From Nostoc sp. NMS9 (GTDB lineage: Bacteria; Cyanobacteriota; Cyanobacteriia; Cyanobacteriales; Nostocaceae), in the NCBI RefSeq assembly GCF_017114995.1, contig NZ_JABXKL010000032.1, positions 124,001 through 188,000 of the forward strand: 64,000 nt of DNA. Reading direction: 5' to 3'. Positions 8,426-18,886 of this stretch are shown here, piece by piece (the first letter of the stretch is position 1; each line of letters starts with the position of its first letter). The position numbers and the translations under genes were made by a program. The notes beneath the pieces were generated by a model, which saw only the letters and a program-made list of their open reading frames with translations, was not told the DNA's origin and made no database searches.

Positions 8426-8769
8426 ATCCCACTTAATGTTGTGCGTCAAGCAGACGAAAAACTTTATAACAGTCTCAAAGGTGGTGATTTTTGCTACGTC
8501 TTCAACTCTCGGCAAATGGGTAAATCATCCCTACTACAGCAAATAAGTCGTCGTCTCAAGTCAGAAGGCTATAAATGTGTTTACTTAGACGTGACGCAAT
8601 TGGGTAGCGAGGATACCACATCAGCATTGTGATTCTGTGGGATCTAGAACAAATTCTCCATCTCGACCTACTGAAATACAGTTGTGATTGGGTGCGGGAT
8701 TATTTAAAGACTAATATAACAGTGGAAAAGAGCGATCACTCTCTTTGCAATTACAGCCTTTTACATTGA
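8426..8769 (+). pseudogene. Remnant of an AAA-like / WD40-repeat protein gene
   Basis: From about 8426 the frame encodes VVRQADEKLYNSLKGGDFCY and VFNSRQMGKSSLLQQISRRL, the start of the AAA-like domain (AAA_35 type, Walker A-like RQMGKSS) that heads many large cyanobacterial WD40 proteins. The frame stops at 8630-8632. In another frame from about 8620, ILWDLEQILHLDLLKYSCDW followed by VRDYLKTN and SLCNYSLLH, stop at 8767-8769, matches the conserved tail of those same WD40 proteins. So a gene normally several kb long has lost its middle, and its 5' end is also absent. There is no functional product. Confidence 0.8.
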
Positions 8770-8983
8770 TTTGAAACATAATTCCTTGTTGGGACGGCTG
8801 GAAAACAATACCTGTGAATAAAATTCTCAAGCCGCTCTTGCGGTCAGAATTTATAAATTTAGAAGCAATTCCAACAACCAAAACACAATAACTGACGAAA
8901 TCTACACGGCAATTGAAATTTGAACAATTAGTTTATTTAGCTGAATCTTTGATTAACAATAATTAAAAAACATCAAAAATTCT

Positions 8984-9961
8984 ATGCTTAAACTACTCAG
9001 ATACATTAGTATTTTCCTGATTACTGCCTGTTTGCTACTTGCTTGTAATACTTCAGCACCAACTGAAGTAAAACGCCCTCCATTGAAAGTTATATTTGCA
9101 TCTTTTGTTGGAGAGCTTCCAGGCATCATTGCTCAAGAAAAAGGATTCTTCAAAGCCCAAGGGGTAGATGTGGAACTAATTCATAAACAATACCCCCAAT
9201 TGGAACAAGCAAACTTCAATGCGGGTAAGTATGATGGTATTACGTCGTCCTTGGGAAAGTTTATAATCTTGAGTGCCACAAATCCAGATATACAAGGCGC
9301 GATGGTTATAGATGAATCAATAGGAGCAGATGTGGTAGTCGCCCAATCACAAATTAAAACTGTCGCTGACTTGAAAGGCAAAAAGCTGGGTACAAATCTA
9401 GGCAGTTTTAGCGAAGTTTTCGTGACTGAAATGTTGAAAACTGCAAACTTAACTAGTGATGATGTGAACTTAGTTCAATTAGAGGCTTCAGAAATTCCTC
9501 AACGCCTGAAAAATAATACGATTCAAGCCGGACACACTTGGGAACCCTATCTCTCTGAAGCGATGAAATTAGAGGGAAATATCCTATTTACTAGCAAACA
9601 AACCCCTGGCTTGATTTTAGATTTGATTATCTTTCGCGGTGAGACAATCCGCGATCGCCCCGAAGAAATTCGTGCATTTGTGCGAGGATGGCTGCAAGCC
9701 TCGACCTACTGGAAAGCAAATGTTGAGGAAGGAAAAGCTATCATCAGCAAAGCGTTAAAAATTCCGATCGATACTCTCTCGCTGGAGGGAATAGACCTAA
9801 CTGATTTCAGTGAAAATCAAAAATATTTTCAATCTAGCAACCCTAACTCCATTTACAAAACAGCCAATATATATGCAGACTTTTTTATTCGCTCTGGAAA
9901 CATTACGCGTATTCCTGAGCTAAAAAGTCTGTTCAACTCTTCCTTCTTGAATCCCCCCTAG
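8984..9961 (+). CDS. ABC-type substrate-binding lipoprotein (NMT1/SsuA-like)
   Basis: The 325-aa protein has a lipoprotein signal with lipobox LLAC (Cys21), so it is anchored to the membrane outside the cytoplasm. The mature part is a type II periplasmic binding protein of the nitrate/sulfonate/thiamine-precursor class: FASFVGELPGIIAQEKGFFK, DLKGKKLGTNLGS, then AGHTWEPYLSEAMKLEG. The ligand is unknown. The gap to the Cache histidine kinase is 9 bp, so the two are co-transcribed. This suggests the binding protein presents its ligand to the kinase, and probably also to the ABC ATPase/permease at 4465-7568, which lack a binding-protein gene of their own. Confidence 0.88.
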   Translation: MLKLLRYISIFLITACLLLACNTSAPTEVKRPPLKVIFASFVGELPGIIAQEKGFFKAQGVDVELIHKQYPQLEQANFNAGKYDGITSSLGKFIILSATNPDIQGAMVIDESIGADVVVAQSQIKTVADLKGKKLGTNLGSFSEVFVTEMLKTANLTSDDVNLVQLEASEIPQRLKNNTIQAGHTWEPYLSEAMKLEGNILFTSKQTPGLILDLIIFRGETIRDRPEEIRAFVRGWLQASTYWKANVEEGKAIISKALKIPIDTLSLEGIDLTDFSENQKYFQSSNPNSIYKTANIYADFFIRSGNITRIPELKSLFNSSFLNPP

Positions 9962-9970
9962 TTTGAAGCT

Positions 9971-12634
9971 ATGCAGCACTCCTTTTTGGGCAGCATCCGT
10001 ACAAAGTTGATCGCCTCGTTTCTCATTGTTGCTTTGATTCCATTGCTGTTATTGGCATTTGTCAACAAACAGACAACCGAAAAAGCACTAACTGACAACG
10101 CCCGACAAGCCCTATCTGCGGCGGCTAACGAAACCGCTAACAGAATAGATGCCTTTATTGATGGAAATCTCAATGCCGTGCGCGTAGAGGCGATTTTACC
10201 AGGTTTGGCACGCTACCTGAGCCTAACTCCAAAACAGCGAGATGACAGCCCCGAAATGCAATTGGCGACAGAAACATTAATCCGTCTCAGTCGCAAAGAT
10301 ATGCTCAATATTCTCTCATACGCTTTGCTCGACTTAAACGGTAAAAATGTATTGGATACACGTACACTGAATATTGGCAAAGATGAATCAGTTCAAGATT
10401 ATTTTAAAAAACCGCTACAAACTGGTTTCTCTTTTGTTTCTAGCATGAAGCTATCGCCGACAATTCCCGATCTTATTACCCTCTTTTTTAGTAGTCCGGT
10501 TCGCAATGCTAAGGGAGATATATTGGGTATATTGCGTGTTTCATACAATGCGACTGTTGTTCAGCAGTTAGTAACTCCACAAACTGAACGGGCTGGGGAA
10601 AAATCTTTTGCTATTCTTTTAGATGAAAATAATATTTATCTGGCACATAGCACTGCACCAGAACTGCTTTTTAAATCAATTGTACCTCTGCCTGACGATG
10701 TTGTAAATCAACTGCAACAGGAAGGTCGTTTGCCTAATTCTTCTGTCAAAGAATTGGCAACTAATGAGTCAAAACTTAAACAAGCATTGGATAATAAACA
10801 GTCGTATTTAATTTCTCCTTTAGAAGCAACAGGTAATCAGGTTAATCTGATTGCGATCGCTCGTTTGCAATATAAACCTTGGTCTGTGTTGTTTGCACGA
10901 CCCCTTGCCGTTGCCCTAGCACCTGTAAAAAAGCAAATTCGTGATGCAATTTTTCTATTTGCATTTATTGCTGGGCTAGTGACAATCATCGCTTTTGCCA
11001 TTGGACAACTGCTAACCAAGCCAATAATTCACCTTACCAATATAGTTTTCCAGTTTACCGCAGGTAACTTAAATATCCGCGCTAAAAATAACTCAAAAGA
11101 CGAAATAGGTCAACTCGCAAAATCATTTAATAACATGGCACTTCAGTTACAAACATCTTTTGAAACTTTGGAACAACGGGTACAGGAGAGAACAGCAGAG
11201 TTAGCCATTGCTAAAGAAAAAGCCGAAGTAGCAAATCAAGCTAAAAGTTTATTTATTGCTAATATGAGTCATGAATTGCGATCGCCCCTCAATGCTGTTC
11301 TAGGTTTTTCTCAATTAATGTTACGTGCTAAAAACTTGCCTGCCGAGCATTATGAAAATGCCGGGATCATTTATCACAGTGGTGATTATTTACTAACACT
11401 CATTAATAATATTCTCGATTTATCAAAAATAGAAGCGGGTAAAACTACTCTTAACCCCAAAGACTTTGACCTGTATCGCTTGCTGGATGACTTAGAAGAT
11501 ATGCTGTATTTACAAGCAAGTAATCAAGGCTTAAATTTAATATTTCAACGTAGTGAAAATCTCCCATGTTATATTTGTACAGATGAGTTAAAACTCCGGC
11601 AAGTATTAATTAATTTGATTAGTAATGCCATTAAATTTACTCACAAAGGAACAATTGGTTTAACAGTAAATAATAGTAGTGAAGAAATCACAGATATTTT
11701 AACTCTTAATTTTAAAGTCTGTGATACAGGAGTAGGAATTGCAGCAGCAGAATTACCCAAACTATTTAATACTTTTTCCCAAGCACAAGCCGGAAAAGAA
11801 TCCCAAGAAGGAACAGGTTTAGGTTTAGCAATTAGTCGCAAGTTTATTCAGTTAATGGGAGGAGATATTTCTGTTGAAAGTAAATTAGGAGTAGGGACAA
11901 CTTTTAAATTTTATATTCAAGCAAAATTAGGTCAACCAATACATAGCAATACTTTAGAAGGACATCCAAAAGTATTAGAACTTGCACCAGGACAACCTAT
12001 ATATAAACTATTAATAGTAGATGATAAACCTATTAATCGCCAATTATTAATTAAACTTTTACAACCGTTAGGGTTTGAGATGAAAGAAGCTAGTAATGGC
12101 AAAGAAGCGATCGCTATTTGGAATGAATGGGAACCCCACCTGATTTGGATGGATATGCGAATGCCTGTCATGGACGGTTACGAAGCTACAAAATATATCA
12201 AGTCCACTACCAAGGGGAATGCTACAGCTATAATTGCTCTGACAGCAAGTGTTTTAGAAGAAGAAAAAGCGATCGTCCTTTCAGCCGGGTGTGATGACTT
12301 TCTCCGCAAACCTTTTGCAGAACATACAATTTTTGACACACTAGCCAAACATCTTGGTGTCAAATACATATTTGCTGAAAATAATTATTCAAATTTTGAA
12401 TATACAGAAAAATATCCTTTAACATCCAACAATCTAATTTGTATGTCTCAAGAGTGGATTAATCAATTTTATCAAGCTGCTTTAGAAGCAAATACTAATC
12501 GTGTCATAGAATTAATTAGAGATATTCCCAAAACAGAAACTTTTTTAATTCAATCTTTAACAAAACTTGCTCGTCAATTTGAATTTGAGGAATTGGTTGA
12601 TTTAGCCGAACCCCTGAGAAGCAATGAATCTTGA
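9971..12634 (+). CDS. Hybrid histidine kinase: Cache-HAMP-HisKA-HATPase-REC
   Basis: The 887-aa protein has TM1 at about residues 12-32, an extracytoplasmic Cache-type sensor (about 35-320), TM2 (about 325-345), HAMP (about 345-400), a coiled coil, HisKA with phospho-acceptor His434 ([11 protein letters not shown]), HATPase with N-box [19 protein letters not shown] and GTGLGLAIS, and a receiver with Asp728 ([13 protein letters not shown]). A last region of about 100 residues after the receiver is helical and may be a degenerate Hpt-like module, as no clear Hpt histidine motif is seen. The gene is preceded by a binding-protein gene and overlaps the downstream diguanylate cyclase gene by 11 bp, making that cyclase the likely phosphorylation target. 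Confidence 0.9.
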   Translation: MQHSFLGSIRTKLIASFLIVALIPLLLLAFVNKQTTEKALTDNARQALSAAANETANRIDAFIDGNLNAVRVEAILPGLARYLSLTPKQRDDSPEMQLATETLIRLSRKDMLNILSYALLDLNGKNVLDTRTLNIGKDESVQDYFKKPLQTGFSFVSSMKLSPTIPDLITLFFSSPVRNAKGDILGILRVSYNATVVQQLVTPQTERAGEKSFAILLDENNIYLAHSTAPELLFKSIVPLPDDVVNQLQQEGRLPNSSVKELATNESKLKQALDNKQSYLISPLEATGNQVNLIAIARLQYKPWSVLFARPLAVALAPVKKQIRDAIFLFAFIAGLVTIIAFAIGQLLTKPIIHLTNIVFQFTAGNLNIRAKNNSKDEIGQLAKSFNNMALQLQTSFETLEQRVQERTAELAIAKEKAEVANQAKSLFIANMSHELRSPLNAVLGFSQLMLRAKNLPAEHYENAGIIYHSGDYLLTLINNILDLSKIEAGKTTLNPKDFDLYRLLDDLEDMLYLQASNQGLNLIFQRSENLPCYICTDELKLRQVLINLISNAIKFTHKGTIGLTVNNSSEEITDILTLNFKVCDTGVGIAAAELPKLFNTFSQAQAGKESQEGTGLGLAISRKFIQLMGGDISVESKLGVGTTFKFYIQAKLGQPIHSNTLEGHPKVLELAPGQPIYKLLIVDDKPINRQLLIKLLQPLGFEMKEASNGKEAIAIWNEWEPHLIWMDMRMPVMDGYEATKYIKSTTKGNATAIIALTASVLEEEKAIVLSAGCDDFLRKPFAEHTIFDTLAKHLGVKYIFAENNYSNFEYTEKYPLTSNNLICMSQEWINQFYQAALEANTNRVIELIRDIPKTETFLIQSLTKLARQFEFEELVDLAEPLRSNES

Positions 12635-13994
12635 TTCTGACAAAGAAAATAAAGGTAATATTCTCCTAGTAGACGACAGTCCCAAAAATTTACATTTACT
12701 AAGTGATTCTCTGGTCAAACTTGGCTACACTGTTCGTAGCGTCACAAGTGGGCGGATGGCACTAAAAACAGTAAAGGTGAAGCGACCAGATATCATTCTT
12801 TTAGATATCAAGATGCCAGAAATGGATGGCTATCAAGTTTGTAGAATTCTGAAAGCAGATGAAGTTCTAAGCACCATTCCCGTTATTTTTATTAGTGCTT
12901 TAGATGATGTTTTCGATAAAGTGATAGCCTTTGAGTCAGGGGGCATAGATTACATCACCAAACCCTTTCAGATGGAAGAAGTCGTAGCGCGTCTAGAAAA
13001 TCAATTAACCATTCAACGTCAGCAACGGCTTCTAGAACAAGAAAATATTAAGCGTAGGGAAACAGAAGAGATACTGTATCAGTCCAAGGCAATGCTAGCC
13101 AGCATTTTGAATAGTTCGCTAGATGGTATTGCCGCTATGCAAGCTGTCCGCAACCCTGCAACCGGAGACATTGAGGATTTTCGTTGCTTAGTTATCAATT
13201 CTGTTATTGCTAGAGCCTTCGGAAGCAAATGTGAAGAAATGATTGGCAAAGTAGTACTCAAAAAACTTTTAAGCCGTCTAGAACCAGAACTTTTTAATCA
13301 CTTCGTTAATCTTGTTGAAACGGGGGAAGCTTTAAAACGGGATTTTTACCATCCATTAGGCAATTCTTGCTGGTATCACTTTGTTGCAGTCAAACTAGAT
13401 GATGGTTTTGCTATTACCATACGCGACATCACTGGACGAAAACAAATTGAATTGGCTCTCCAAGATGCAAATCAGAAACTAGAACAACTGGCAAATTTAG
13501 ATAGCTTGACTCAGGTAGCTAACCGTCGTTGCTTTGATGCACGACTGCAAGCAGAATGGAGACGCCTTGCACGAGAACAACAACCTTTGTCACTGATTAT
13601 GTTTGACGTTGATAAATTCAAACTTTACAACGATTACTATGGTCATCTTGCAGGCGATGATTGTCTAATGAGGATGGCGCAAACAGTGCAACAGACAATT
13701 CATCGTCCTGCCGATTTAGTAGCCCGTTATGGTGGAGAAGAATTTTTGGTACTCTTGCCCAATACTGACTTAGCAGGAGCGATTAAAGTAGCGCAAAGTA
13801 TTCAGCAAGCAATTCATGCTCTGGCTATTCCCCATATACAGTCTGATATCAAGAATATCATCACCGTTAGTTTAGGAATTACCTCTTGCATACCCATTTG
13901 GAACATCAGGCCAGATACACTCATTGCCTCAGCAGATAAAGCACTCTACTGTGCCAAACAAAATGGGCGCGATCGCTATTATTATAATGATTAA
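12624..13994 (+). CDS. Response regulator diguanylate cyclase: REC-PAS-GGDEF
   Basis: The 456-aa protein has an N-terminal receiver (about 10-125, phospho-acceptor Asp61 in [13 protein letters not shown]), a PAS-like domain (about 150-275) and a C-terminal GGDEF domain (about 290-456). The active-site loop is RYGGEEF (GGEEF at 370-374), an accepted catalytic variant, and the inhibitory I-site RPAD (361-364) is intact, so it should make c-di-GMP with product feedback. The start overlaps the hybrid kinase by 11 bp, so it is probably coupled to it. The output of the locus is therefore c-di-GMP in response to the ligand sensed upstream. Confidence 0.92.
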   Translation: MNLDSDKENKGNILLVDDSPKNLHLLSDSLVKLGYTVRSVTSGRMALKTVKVKRPDIILLDIKMPEMDGYQVCRILKADEVLSTIPVIFISALDDVFDKVIAFESGGIDYITKPFQMEEVVARLENQLTIQRQQRLLEQENIKRRETEEILYQSKAMLASILNSSLDGIAAMQAVRNPATGDIEDFRCLVINSVIARAFGSKCEEMIGKVVLKKLLSRLEPELFNHFVNLVETGEALKRDFYHPLGNSCWYHFVAVKLDDGFAITIRDITGRKQIELALQDANQKLEQLANLDSLTQVANRRCFDARLQAEWRRLAREQQPLSLIMFDVDKFKLYNDYYGHLAGDDCLMRMAQTVQQTIHRPADLVARYGGEEFLVLLPNTDLAGAIKVAQSIQQAIHALAIPHIQSDIKNIITVSLGITSCIPIWNIRPDTLIASADKALYCAKQNGRDRYYYND

Positions 13995-14073
13995 AACATT
14001 TTTTATAGCAATACCTTCAATTCCCGGCACTACTACATCAGTAACAATCACATCCGAGACTTTTTTTGCAAAA

Positions 14074-14649
14074 TTATACTAACTTATAAGTACGTTGCAA
14101 CGCTTGCTGAAGTAAAGATTGATATTCTTCATCCCCAACCCGATAAGCGCCAAACCTTTGCAAATGGGGATTCATCATTTGGGCATCAAAAAACACAAAT
14201 TCCCTCTGACGCAATCTTTCTACCAACTTGACCATCGCTACCTTTGAACCTTCGGGAATGCGGTAAAACATCGACTCGCCAATAAAAGCCCCACCAATCA
14301 CAATCCCTAAAATTCCCCCGGCTAGTTCGTCACCTTGCCAAGTTTCAAAACTATAAGCGTAACCCTTCTGGTAAAGCAACCAGTAAATCTTTTGCAATTC
14401 CGGTGAAATCCAGGTTGTCTCTCTATCAGCACAGCCAGCCACCACAGCCTGAAAGTCTCGATTAATCGCCACAGTAAACCGTTCTTGATTCAGAACGCGC
14501 TGTAAAGACTTGGGGTAGCGAAACCGCTCATCCAAAGGAATAAAAGTCCGCTCGCGACTTGCGTACCAACTCAAGCGATCGCGTTCATCAGCCATGAGAA
14601 AATAGCCTTGTGCATAGCCCTCAACAATAGCGGCGATATCATATTGCAT
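14074..14649 (-). CDS. aat: Leucyl/phenylalanyl-tRNA--protein transferase
   Basis: The 191-aa protein has the Aat (L/F-transferase) core: [40 protein letters not shown], then [20 protein letters not shown] and [19 protein letters not shown]. The enzyme transfers Leu or Phe from charged tRNA to proteins with N-terminal Arg or Lys, marking them for ClpS/ClpAP degradation (bacterial N-degron pathway). It is somewhat shorter than the E. coli enzyme (234 aa), which is usual for cyanobacteria. It stands alone, convergent with the diguanylate cyclase. Confidence 0.88.
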   Translation of the reverse strand: MQYDIAAIVEGYAQGYFLMADERDRLSWYASRERTFIPLDERFRYPKSLQRVLNQERFTVAINRDFQAVVAGCADRETTWISPELQKIYWLLYQKGYAYSFETWQGDELAGGILGIVIGGAFIGESMFYRIPEGSKVAMVKLVERLRQREFVFFDAQMMNPHLQRFGAYRVGDEEYQSLLQQALQRTYKLV

Positions 14650-14750
14650 AAATAAATATAAAAAAACAAGAGAAACGCAATTTGATCCTAAAAAATCAAC
14701 CTCAGCGTTCCTCAGCGTTTCCCTCCGCGTCCCTCTGCGTTAAAAAAAAA

Positions 14751-15080
14751 ATGACTCAACCAATTCCACCCATCACCCTACCACCCCCTGAAAACCCCCT
14801 GCTCGAAGGTGAATGGTTAAGAGAACGCTTACAACGGTGGCTAGATACAGAATTTATCCCCGAAGCAGTCAACCAAAATATTGCCCAGCGAGCCGCACAG
14901 ATTTTTGTGCGTCAACGGATGGAAGGAGAAAATGACCTTGGTTCTCTGGTAATTGCCATTGTCACAGAGATGCAGTCCTATGATTTTTCCAATAGCTTCT
15001 ACGGAGAATTTGCGATCGCCAACGCCGTTAGCGATCTACTCTTAGAAAGTCTGGGAATTGATAAGTGTTGTGGTCAATAA
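14751..15080 (+). CDS. Conserved cyanobacterial hypothetical protein, 109 aa
   Basis: The start chosen is ATG at 14751 (MTQPIPPITLPPPEN). The upstream extension of the frame runs through a low-complexity CTCTGCGTTAAAAA-type repeat and is not coding. The product is acidic and helical, with LLEGEWLRERLQRWLDTEFI, VNQNIAQRAAQIFVRQR and a C-terminal helix ending in KCCGQ. No domain is recognised. The repeat immediately upstream leaves no clear ribosome binding site. It looks like a real, widely kept cyanobacterial protein of unknown role. Confidence 0.7.
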   Translation: MTQPIPPITLPPPENPLLEGEWLRERLQRWLDTEFIPEAVNQNIAQRAAQIFVRQRMEGENDLGSLVIAIVTEMQSYDFSNSFYGEFAIANAVSDLLLESLGIDKCCGQ

Positions 15081-15083
15081 TAT

Positions 15084-15155
15084 TTTGTCACTTGTCATTT
15101 GTCCTTTGTCATTTATTCTTGACCAATGACTAATGACTAATGACTAATGACTCTT
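15084..15155. repeat. STRR cluster (TGTCATT / TGACTAA heptamers)
   Basis: Between the 109-aa gene and rpsN the sequence is made of TTGTCATTTGTCCTTTGTCA and then four near-perfect TGACTAA heptamers (ATGACTAATGACTAATGACT). It contains no gene. Confidence 0.8.
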
Positions 15156-15157
15156 GA

Positions 15158-15460
15158 CTACCAACTAGACTTAACAACTCCAGGTAAAAGACCTTCATGC
15201 GCCCATTCTCGCAGTACGTTCCGAGACAACCCAAAATCGCGGTAAACACCTCTAGAACGACCAGTCAACCAGCAACGGTTGCGGTGGCGGGTGGGCGCAC
15301 TATTCCGGGGTAGCTGTTGAATCTTCCGGTGGATTTCTAGCTTATCCAAAGGAGATGCTGCACTTCTGAACTCTTCCAAAAGAGCTTCCCGCTTGTCAGC
15401 ATACTTTTCTATCAACTTGGTGCGCTTTTTCTCGCGCTCAATCAAGCTCTTTTTTGCCAT
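15158..15460 (-). CDS. rpsN: 30S ribosomal protein S14
   Basis: The 100-aa product is the zinc-free (C-minus) form of S14: [13 protein letters not shown] at the start, [20 protein letters not shown] in the middle and [20 protein letters not shown] near the end. It binds 16S rRNA in the head of the small subunit. It lies at the end of a serS-rseP-nth-rpsN series on the minus strand rather than in the ribosomal protein operon, as is usual in cyanobacteria and chloroplasts. Confidence 0.97.
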   Translation of the reverse strand: MAKKSLIEREKKRTKLIEKYADKREALLEEFRSAASPLDKLEIHRKIQQLPRNSAPTRHRNRCWLTGRSRGVYRDFGLSRNVLREWAHEGLLPGVVKSSW

Positions 15461-15536
15461 ATATTCTCTAACTTATTTAAAGACACCGTTTTCCATTCTA
15501 CAGTCTCTCCATCAATTCTGGGGTTACTTGTGTCGC

Positions 15537-16205
15537 TTACCCTACAACCACTGGCTTATTTGCAGCAGGACATAAATCGGCAAGTTCACAAGCAACGCAG
15601 ACGGGAGAGCGTGCTCTACAAATAGCACGACCGTGATAAATCAGCCGAATTGACCAATTTTCCCAATCAGGCTGAGGCAATAAACCCATTAAATCTTGCT
15701 CAATCCGAACGGGGTCTTTTGCTTCAGTTAAACCCAAACGTTCGCTAAGGCGCTTGACGTGAGTATCTACTGTCACGCCAGCATTAATGCCATAAGCATG
15801 AGCTAGGACTACATTTGCTGTCTTTCGCGCCACACCTGGAAGCTTTAATAATTGCTCCATTTGGTTGGGGACAACAGAGTTAAACTCAGTGATAATCATC
15901 CGACAGGCGGCTTGAATGTTCTTGGCTTTATTACGATAAAACCCTGTTGAACGCACCAAACTTTCTAATTCTACCAAGTCAGCGATCGCTAAACTCTCAG
16001 CATCAGGAAACTTACCAAATAATGCTGGTGTCACCTTATTCACTCGCTCATCAGTACATTGAGCAGAGAGAATCGTTGCCACCAACAATTGTACTGGCGT
16101 TGAGTAATTCAAAGAGCAGGTAGCATCTGGATAAAGACGCTTCAGACGAGCTAAAATTTCTAGCGCCCGTTGCTTTTTAGATAACGATTTGCGGGTAATG
16201 CTCAC
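15537..16205 (-). CDS. nth: Endonuclease III
   Basis: This DNA glycosylase/AP lyase removes oxidised pyrimidines in base excision repair. Visible features are ATILSAQCTDERVNKVTPAL, the helix-hairpin-helix LPGVARKTANVV with the catalytic lysine, the catalytic aspartate in VDTHVKRLSERLGL, and the [4Fe-4S] ligand pattern C-x6-C-x2-C-x5-C near the C-terminus (CRARSPVCVACELADLC). I place the start at GTG 16203-16205, which overlaps the rseP stop as GTGA, a classical coupled junction; a GTG at 16224-16226 would add seven residues. The C-terminus is otherwise complete. Confidence 0.95.
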   Translation of the reverse strand: MSITRKSLSKKQRALEILARLKRLYPDATCSLNYSTPVQLLVATILSAQCTDERVNKVTPALFGKFPDAESLAIADLVELESLVRSTGFYRNKAKNIQAACRMIITEFNSVVPNQMEQLLKLPGVARKTANVVLAHAYGINAGVTVDTHVKRLSERLGLTEAKDPVRIEQDLMGLLPQPDWENWSIRLIYHGRAICRARSPVCVACELADLCPAANKPVVVG

Positions 16206-17302
16206 TGGAACAATTTTTGTACCCACTCCAATTGGCTAGTTAATTGGGTGGTTTCTTTGACTATCAGAAAAATTCCTAACCCTAAGAGTAACACCAAACC
16301 GGTTTGCATTACACCTTCTTGAATCCGGGCGGGTACAGGCTTACCGCGTAAACCTTCAATTAGCAGAAAAGCGAGTTGTCCGCCATCCAAAGCTGGTAAA
16401 GGCAAAATATTGATAATAGCCAAGTTAATGCTGATAATTGCAGCAAAAGACAACAAGTTTACGGTATTGTCCTCAGCTAATTTTGCACCTATTTTGACAA
16501 TATTAACTGGCCCAGAAACTTGTCCAGCAGTTTGTTGAAAGTTGGTAATTAACTGCCCAAAACCGCTGAGTGTCCCCACAAATAATTGTTGAAATCTATT
16601 AGCAGCAATGCCGAAAATTTCCAAAGGATTATTAGGACGGCGATAAACTGCTGTACCATTGGGGCCAAGTTCAATCCCAATTACACCTTGGCCTTTATCT
16701 CCCAGTTTTGGGGTTAATTTTAGAGACTTTGGTTGATTTTCATGTTTAATTTTTAGTTCGATTTGCTGATTTGGATGAGTTTGAATTTCTTTTGTGAGAA
16801 AAGCTGTTGCTTTTTCAGAAGCGGGGAGTTCCTGACCATTAACAGCCAGAATGATATCTCCTTCCCTAATACCTGCTTGGTAGGAAATAGATTGTTCATC
16901 AACCGGCTTGACGATGACACCAGGTTGAAAGTTAATCCTCTCTGGAATGCCGACGATACCCAATTGCAGAGCCAACACCAAGTAGGCAAATATTAAATTG
17001 GCGATTACTCCAGCACTGATAACTATCGCCCGGTCTAAAACTGGACGGTTACGCAGCAGATTTGGGTCATTGGGTGGAACATCGCTATCGGGGTCATCAT
17101 CGGGAAAGCCCACAAAACCGCCCAAAGGAAAGGCGCGGACAGCATATTCGGTTTGTGAACCTTGGTACTTCAAAAGAACTGGGCCAAAACCCAAAGAAAA
17201 GCGGTTAACGAGAATGCCTTGAGAACGTGCTGCAACAAAATGTCCCAACTCGTGTACCAAGATCAAAACAGCCAAGACTGCGATCGCTGCTAAAACTGAC
17301 AT
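16202..17302 (-). CDS. rseP: RIP metalloprotease RseP (site-2 protease, M50)
   Basis: The 366-aa intramembrane zinc protease has the HELGH zinc motif at residues 17-21 in the first helix (VLVHELGHFVAAR), a PDZ domain at about 130-210 (AGIREGDIILAVNGQELP), and the third zinc ligand in LPLPALDGGQL near the C-terminus, followed by the last helix. It cleaves transmembrane anti-sigma factors or signal peptide remnants in the membrane. A four-base GTGA overlap couples it to nth; serS lies 110 bp upstream on the same strand. Confidence 0.94.
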   Translation of the reverse strand: MSVLAAIAVLAVLILVHELGHFVAARSQGILVNRFSLGFGPVLLKYQGSQTEYAVRAFPLGGFVGFPDDDPDSDVPPNDPNLLRNRPVLDRAIVISAGVIANLIFAYLVLALQLGIVGIPERINFQPGVIVKPVDEQSISYQAGIREGDIILAVNGQELPASEKATAFLTKEIQTHPNQQIELKIKHENQPKSLKLTPKLGDKGQGVIGIELGPNGTAVYRRPNNPLEIFGIAANRFQQLFVGTLSGFGQLITNFQQTAGQVSGPVNIVKIGAKLAEDNTVNLLSFAAIISINLAIINILPLPALDGGQLAFLLIEGLRGKPVPARIQEGVMQTGLVLLLGLGIFLIVKETTQLTSQLEWVQKLFQ

Positions 17303-17348
17303 AGAGTAAATTAGTGAAGATATTAAGCTAAAGTTATCTCCATTCTAA

Positions 17349-17380
17349 TTGGGCATTGGGTATTGGGCATTGGGCATTGG
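17349..17380. repeat. Heptamer repeat TGGGCAT / TGGGTAT
   Basis: Four to five heptamer copies (TTGGGCATTGGGTATTGGGC and on) lie between serS and rseP, followed by TGACTAA-type heptamers to about 17410. This is the same family as at 3154-3202. Confidence 0.8.
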
Positions 17381-17412
17381 TAAAAGACAAAGGACTAATG
17401 ACTAATAACAAA

Positions 17413-18693
17413 TTACAAAACTTCACGCCCAAAATAAGGTTGCAACACTTCTGGTGTCCTGACTGTTCCATCAGGTTGTTGATAATTTTCCAAAATTGCT
17501 GCCATCGTCCTTCCCACCGCCAAACCCGAACCATTAAGGGTGTGTACGAACTGGGTACCTTTCTTCCCCGCCTCTTTGAAACGAATATCAGCCCGTCGTG
17601 CCTGGAAATCTATAGTATTGGAACAGCTAGAAATTTCGCGGTATTTGCCAGAAGAGGGCAACCAAACCTCTAAATCATAAGTTTTGGTAGAGGCAAATCC
17701 TAAATCTCCAGTACTTAAATTTACTACTCGGTAAGGCAACTTCAATGCCTGTAAAATTGCTTCTGCATTCCCTACCAATTTCTCCAATTCATCAAAAGAC
17801 GTACTGGGTTCGACAAACTTCACCATTTCCACCTTGTTAAATTGATGCAGGCGAATTAATCCCCGCATATCCCGCCCATAACTACCAGCTTCGCGGCGAA
17901 AACAGGGAGTAAAGGCACAGTGGTAAATAGGCAAATCTTCAGCAGCGAGAATTTCACCCCGGTAGAGATTTGTAACTGGAACTTCCGCCGTAGGAATCAG
18001 CCATAAGTCATCATCAGCGCATTTAAAGCTTTCTTCCGCAAACTTGGGTAACTGACCGGTTGCTGTCAAAGACTCGGTATTCACTAACAGAGGTGGACTG
18101 ACTTCCACATACCCAGCTTGAGTATGGAGAGTCAACATAAATTGAATTAATGCCCTCTCCAATGCTGCACCAGCGCCTATCAATGTCACAAATCGACTTT
18201 GGGCAACTTTTACAGCTCGTTCAACATTGAGAATACCCAGCTTTTCGCCAATTTCCCAGTGAGGAAGAATATTCGGGTTTTGGGGAATGTACTCATCACC
18301 CCAACGCCGTACCTCTACGTTATCTTCCTCATTCTTTCCAAGGGGTGTAGAGTCGCTTGGCAAGTTGGGAAGCGCCAACACAAGTTGGGCAATTTCAGCT
18401 TTGAGGTTTTTTTCCTGGGGTTCCAGTTGACTCAACGTCGCTTTGACAGAGTTCCCTTCATCCCGCAAAGCTTGAATTTCTGGATCTTGAGGATTGATCC
18501 CAGATTTAATCTTCTGCCCGACTATTTTACCAATTTCGTTGCTACGGGCTTGGAGTTGACTACGCGTCCCCTCAAGTTCCCGTTGTTGCTGATCTAACAG
18601 TAATATCGGTTCGATGTCGTATTTACCATTACGACTATTCAATCGTTCTTGAACTAATTGCGGATTTTCCCGTATTTGCTTAATATCCAGCAC
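17413..18693 (-). CDS. serS: Seryl-tRNA synthetase
   Basis: The 426-aa class II synthetase has an N-terminal antiparallel coiled-coil arm that grips the tRNA-Ser long variable arm (about 25-110), then the catalytic core with motif 2 ([20 protein letters not shown]) and motif 3 ([17 protein letters not shown]). The length is normal for the family. It is first in the serS-rseP-nth-rpsN series. The coiled-coil arm, together with the three class II motifs, leaves no alternative. Confidence 0.97.
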   Translation of the reverse strand: MLDIKQIRENPQLVQERLNSRNGKYDIEPILLLDQQQRELEGTRSQLQARSNEIGKIVGQKIKSGINPQDPEIQALRDEGNSVKATLSQLEPQEKNLKAEIAQLVLALPNLPSDSTPLGKNEEDNVEVRRWGDEYIPQNPNILPHWEIGEKLGILNVERAVKVAQSRFVTLIGAGAALERALIQFMLTLHTQAGYVEVSPPLLVNTESLTATGQLPKFAEESFKCADDDLWLIPTAEVPVTNLYRGEILAAEDLPIYHCAFTPCFRREAGSYGRDMRGLIRLHQFNKVEMVKFVEPSTSFDELEKLVGNAEAILQALKLPYRVVNLSTGDLGFASTKTYDLEVWLPSSGKYREISSCSNTIDFQARRADIRFKEAGKKGTQFVHTLNGSGLAVGRTMAAILENYQQPDGTVRTPEVLQPYFGREVL

Positions 18694-18886
18694 AGATTTT
18701 TCTCAGTTTTTAGCCTAAAATCTTCCTGTCAATACAGTTAACACATAAGCATTTAGCATATAGTAATTTTGCTTTGCTGTAACTGCAAAAACAAAGTTTA
18801 TTAGAAAAATCAGTTTCAATCTCTGAGCAAGATTTTACCCTAGCATCACTGCCAGGGCTAAGAAACCATATAATGCATTAAACCAA

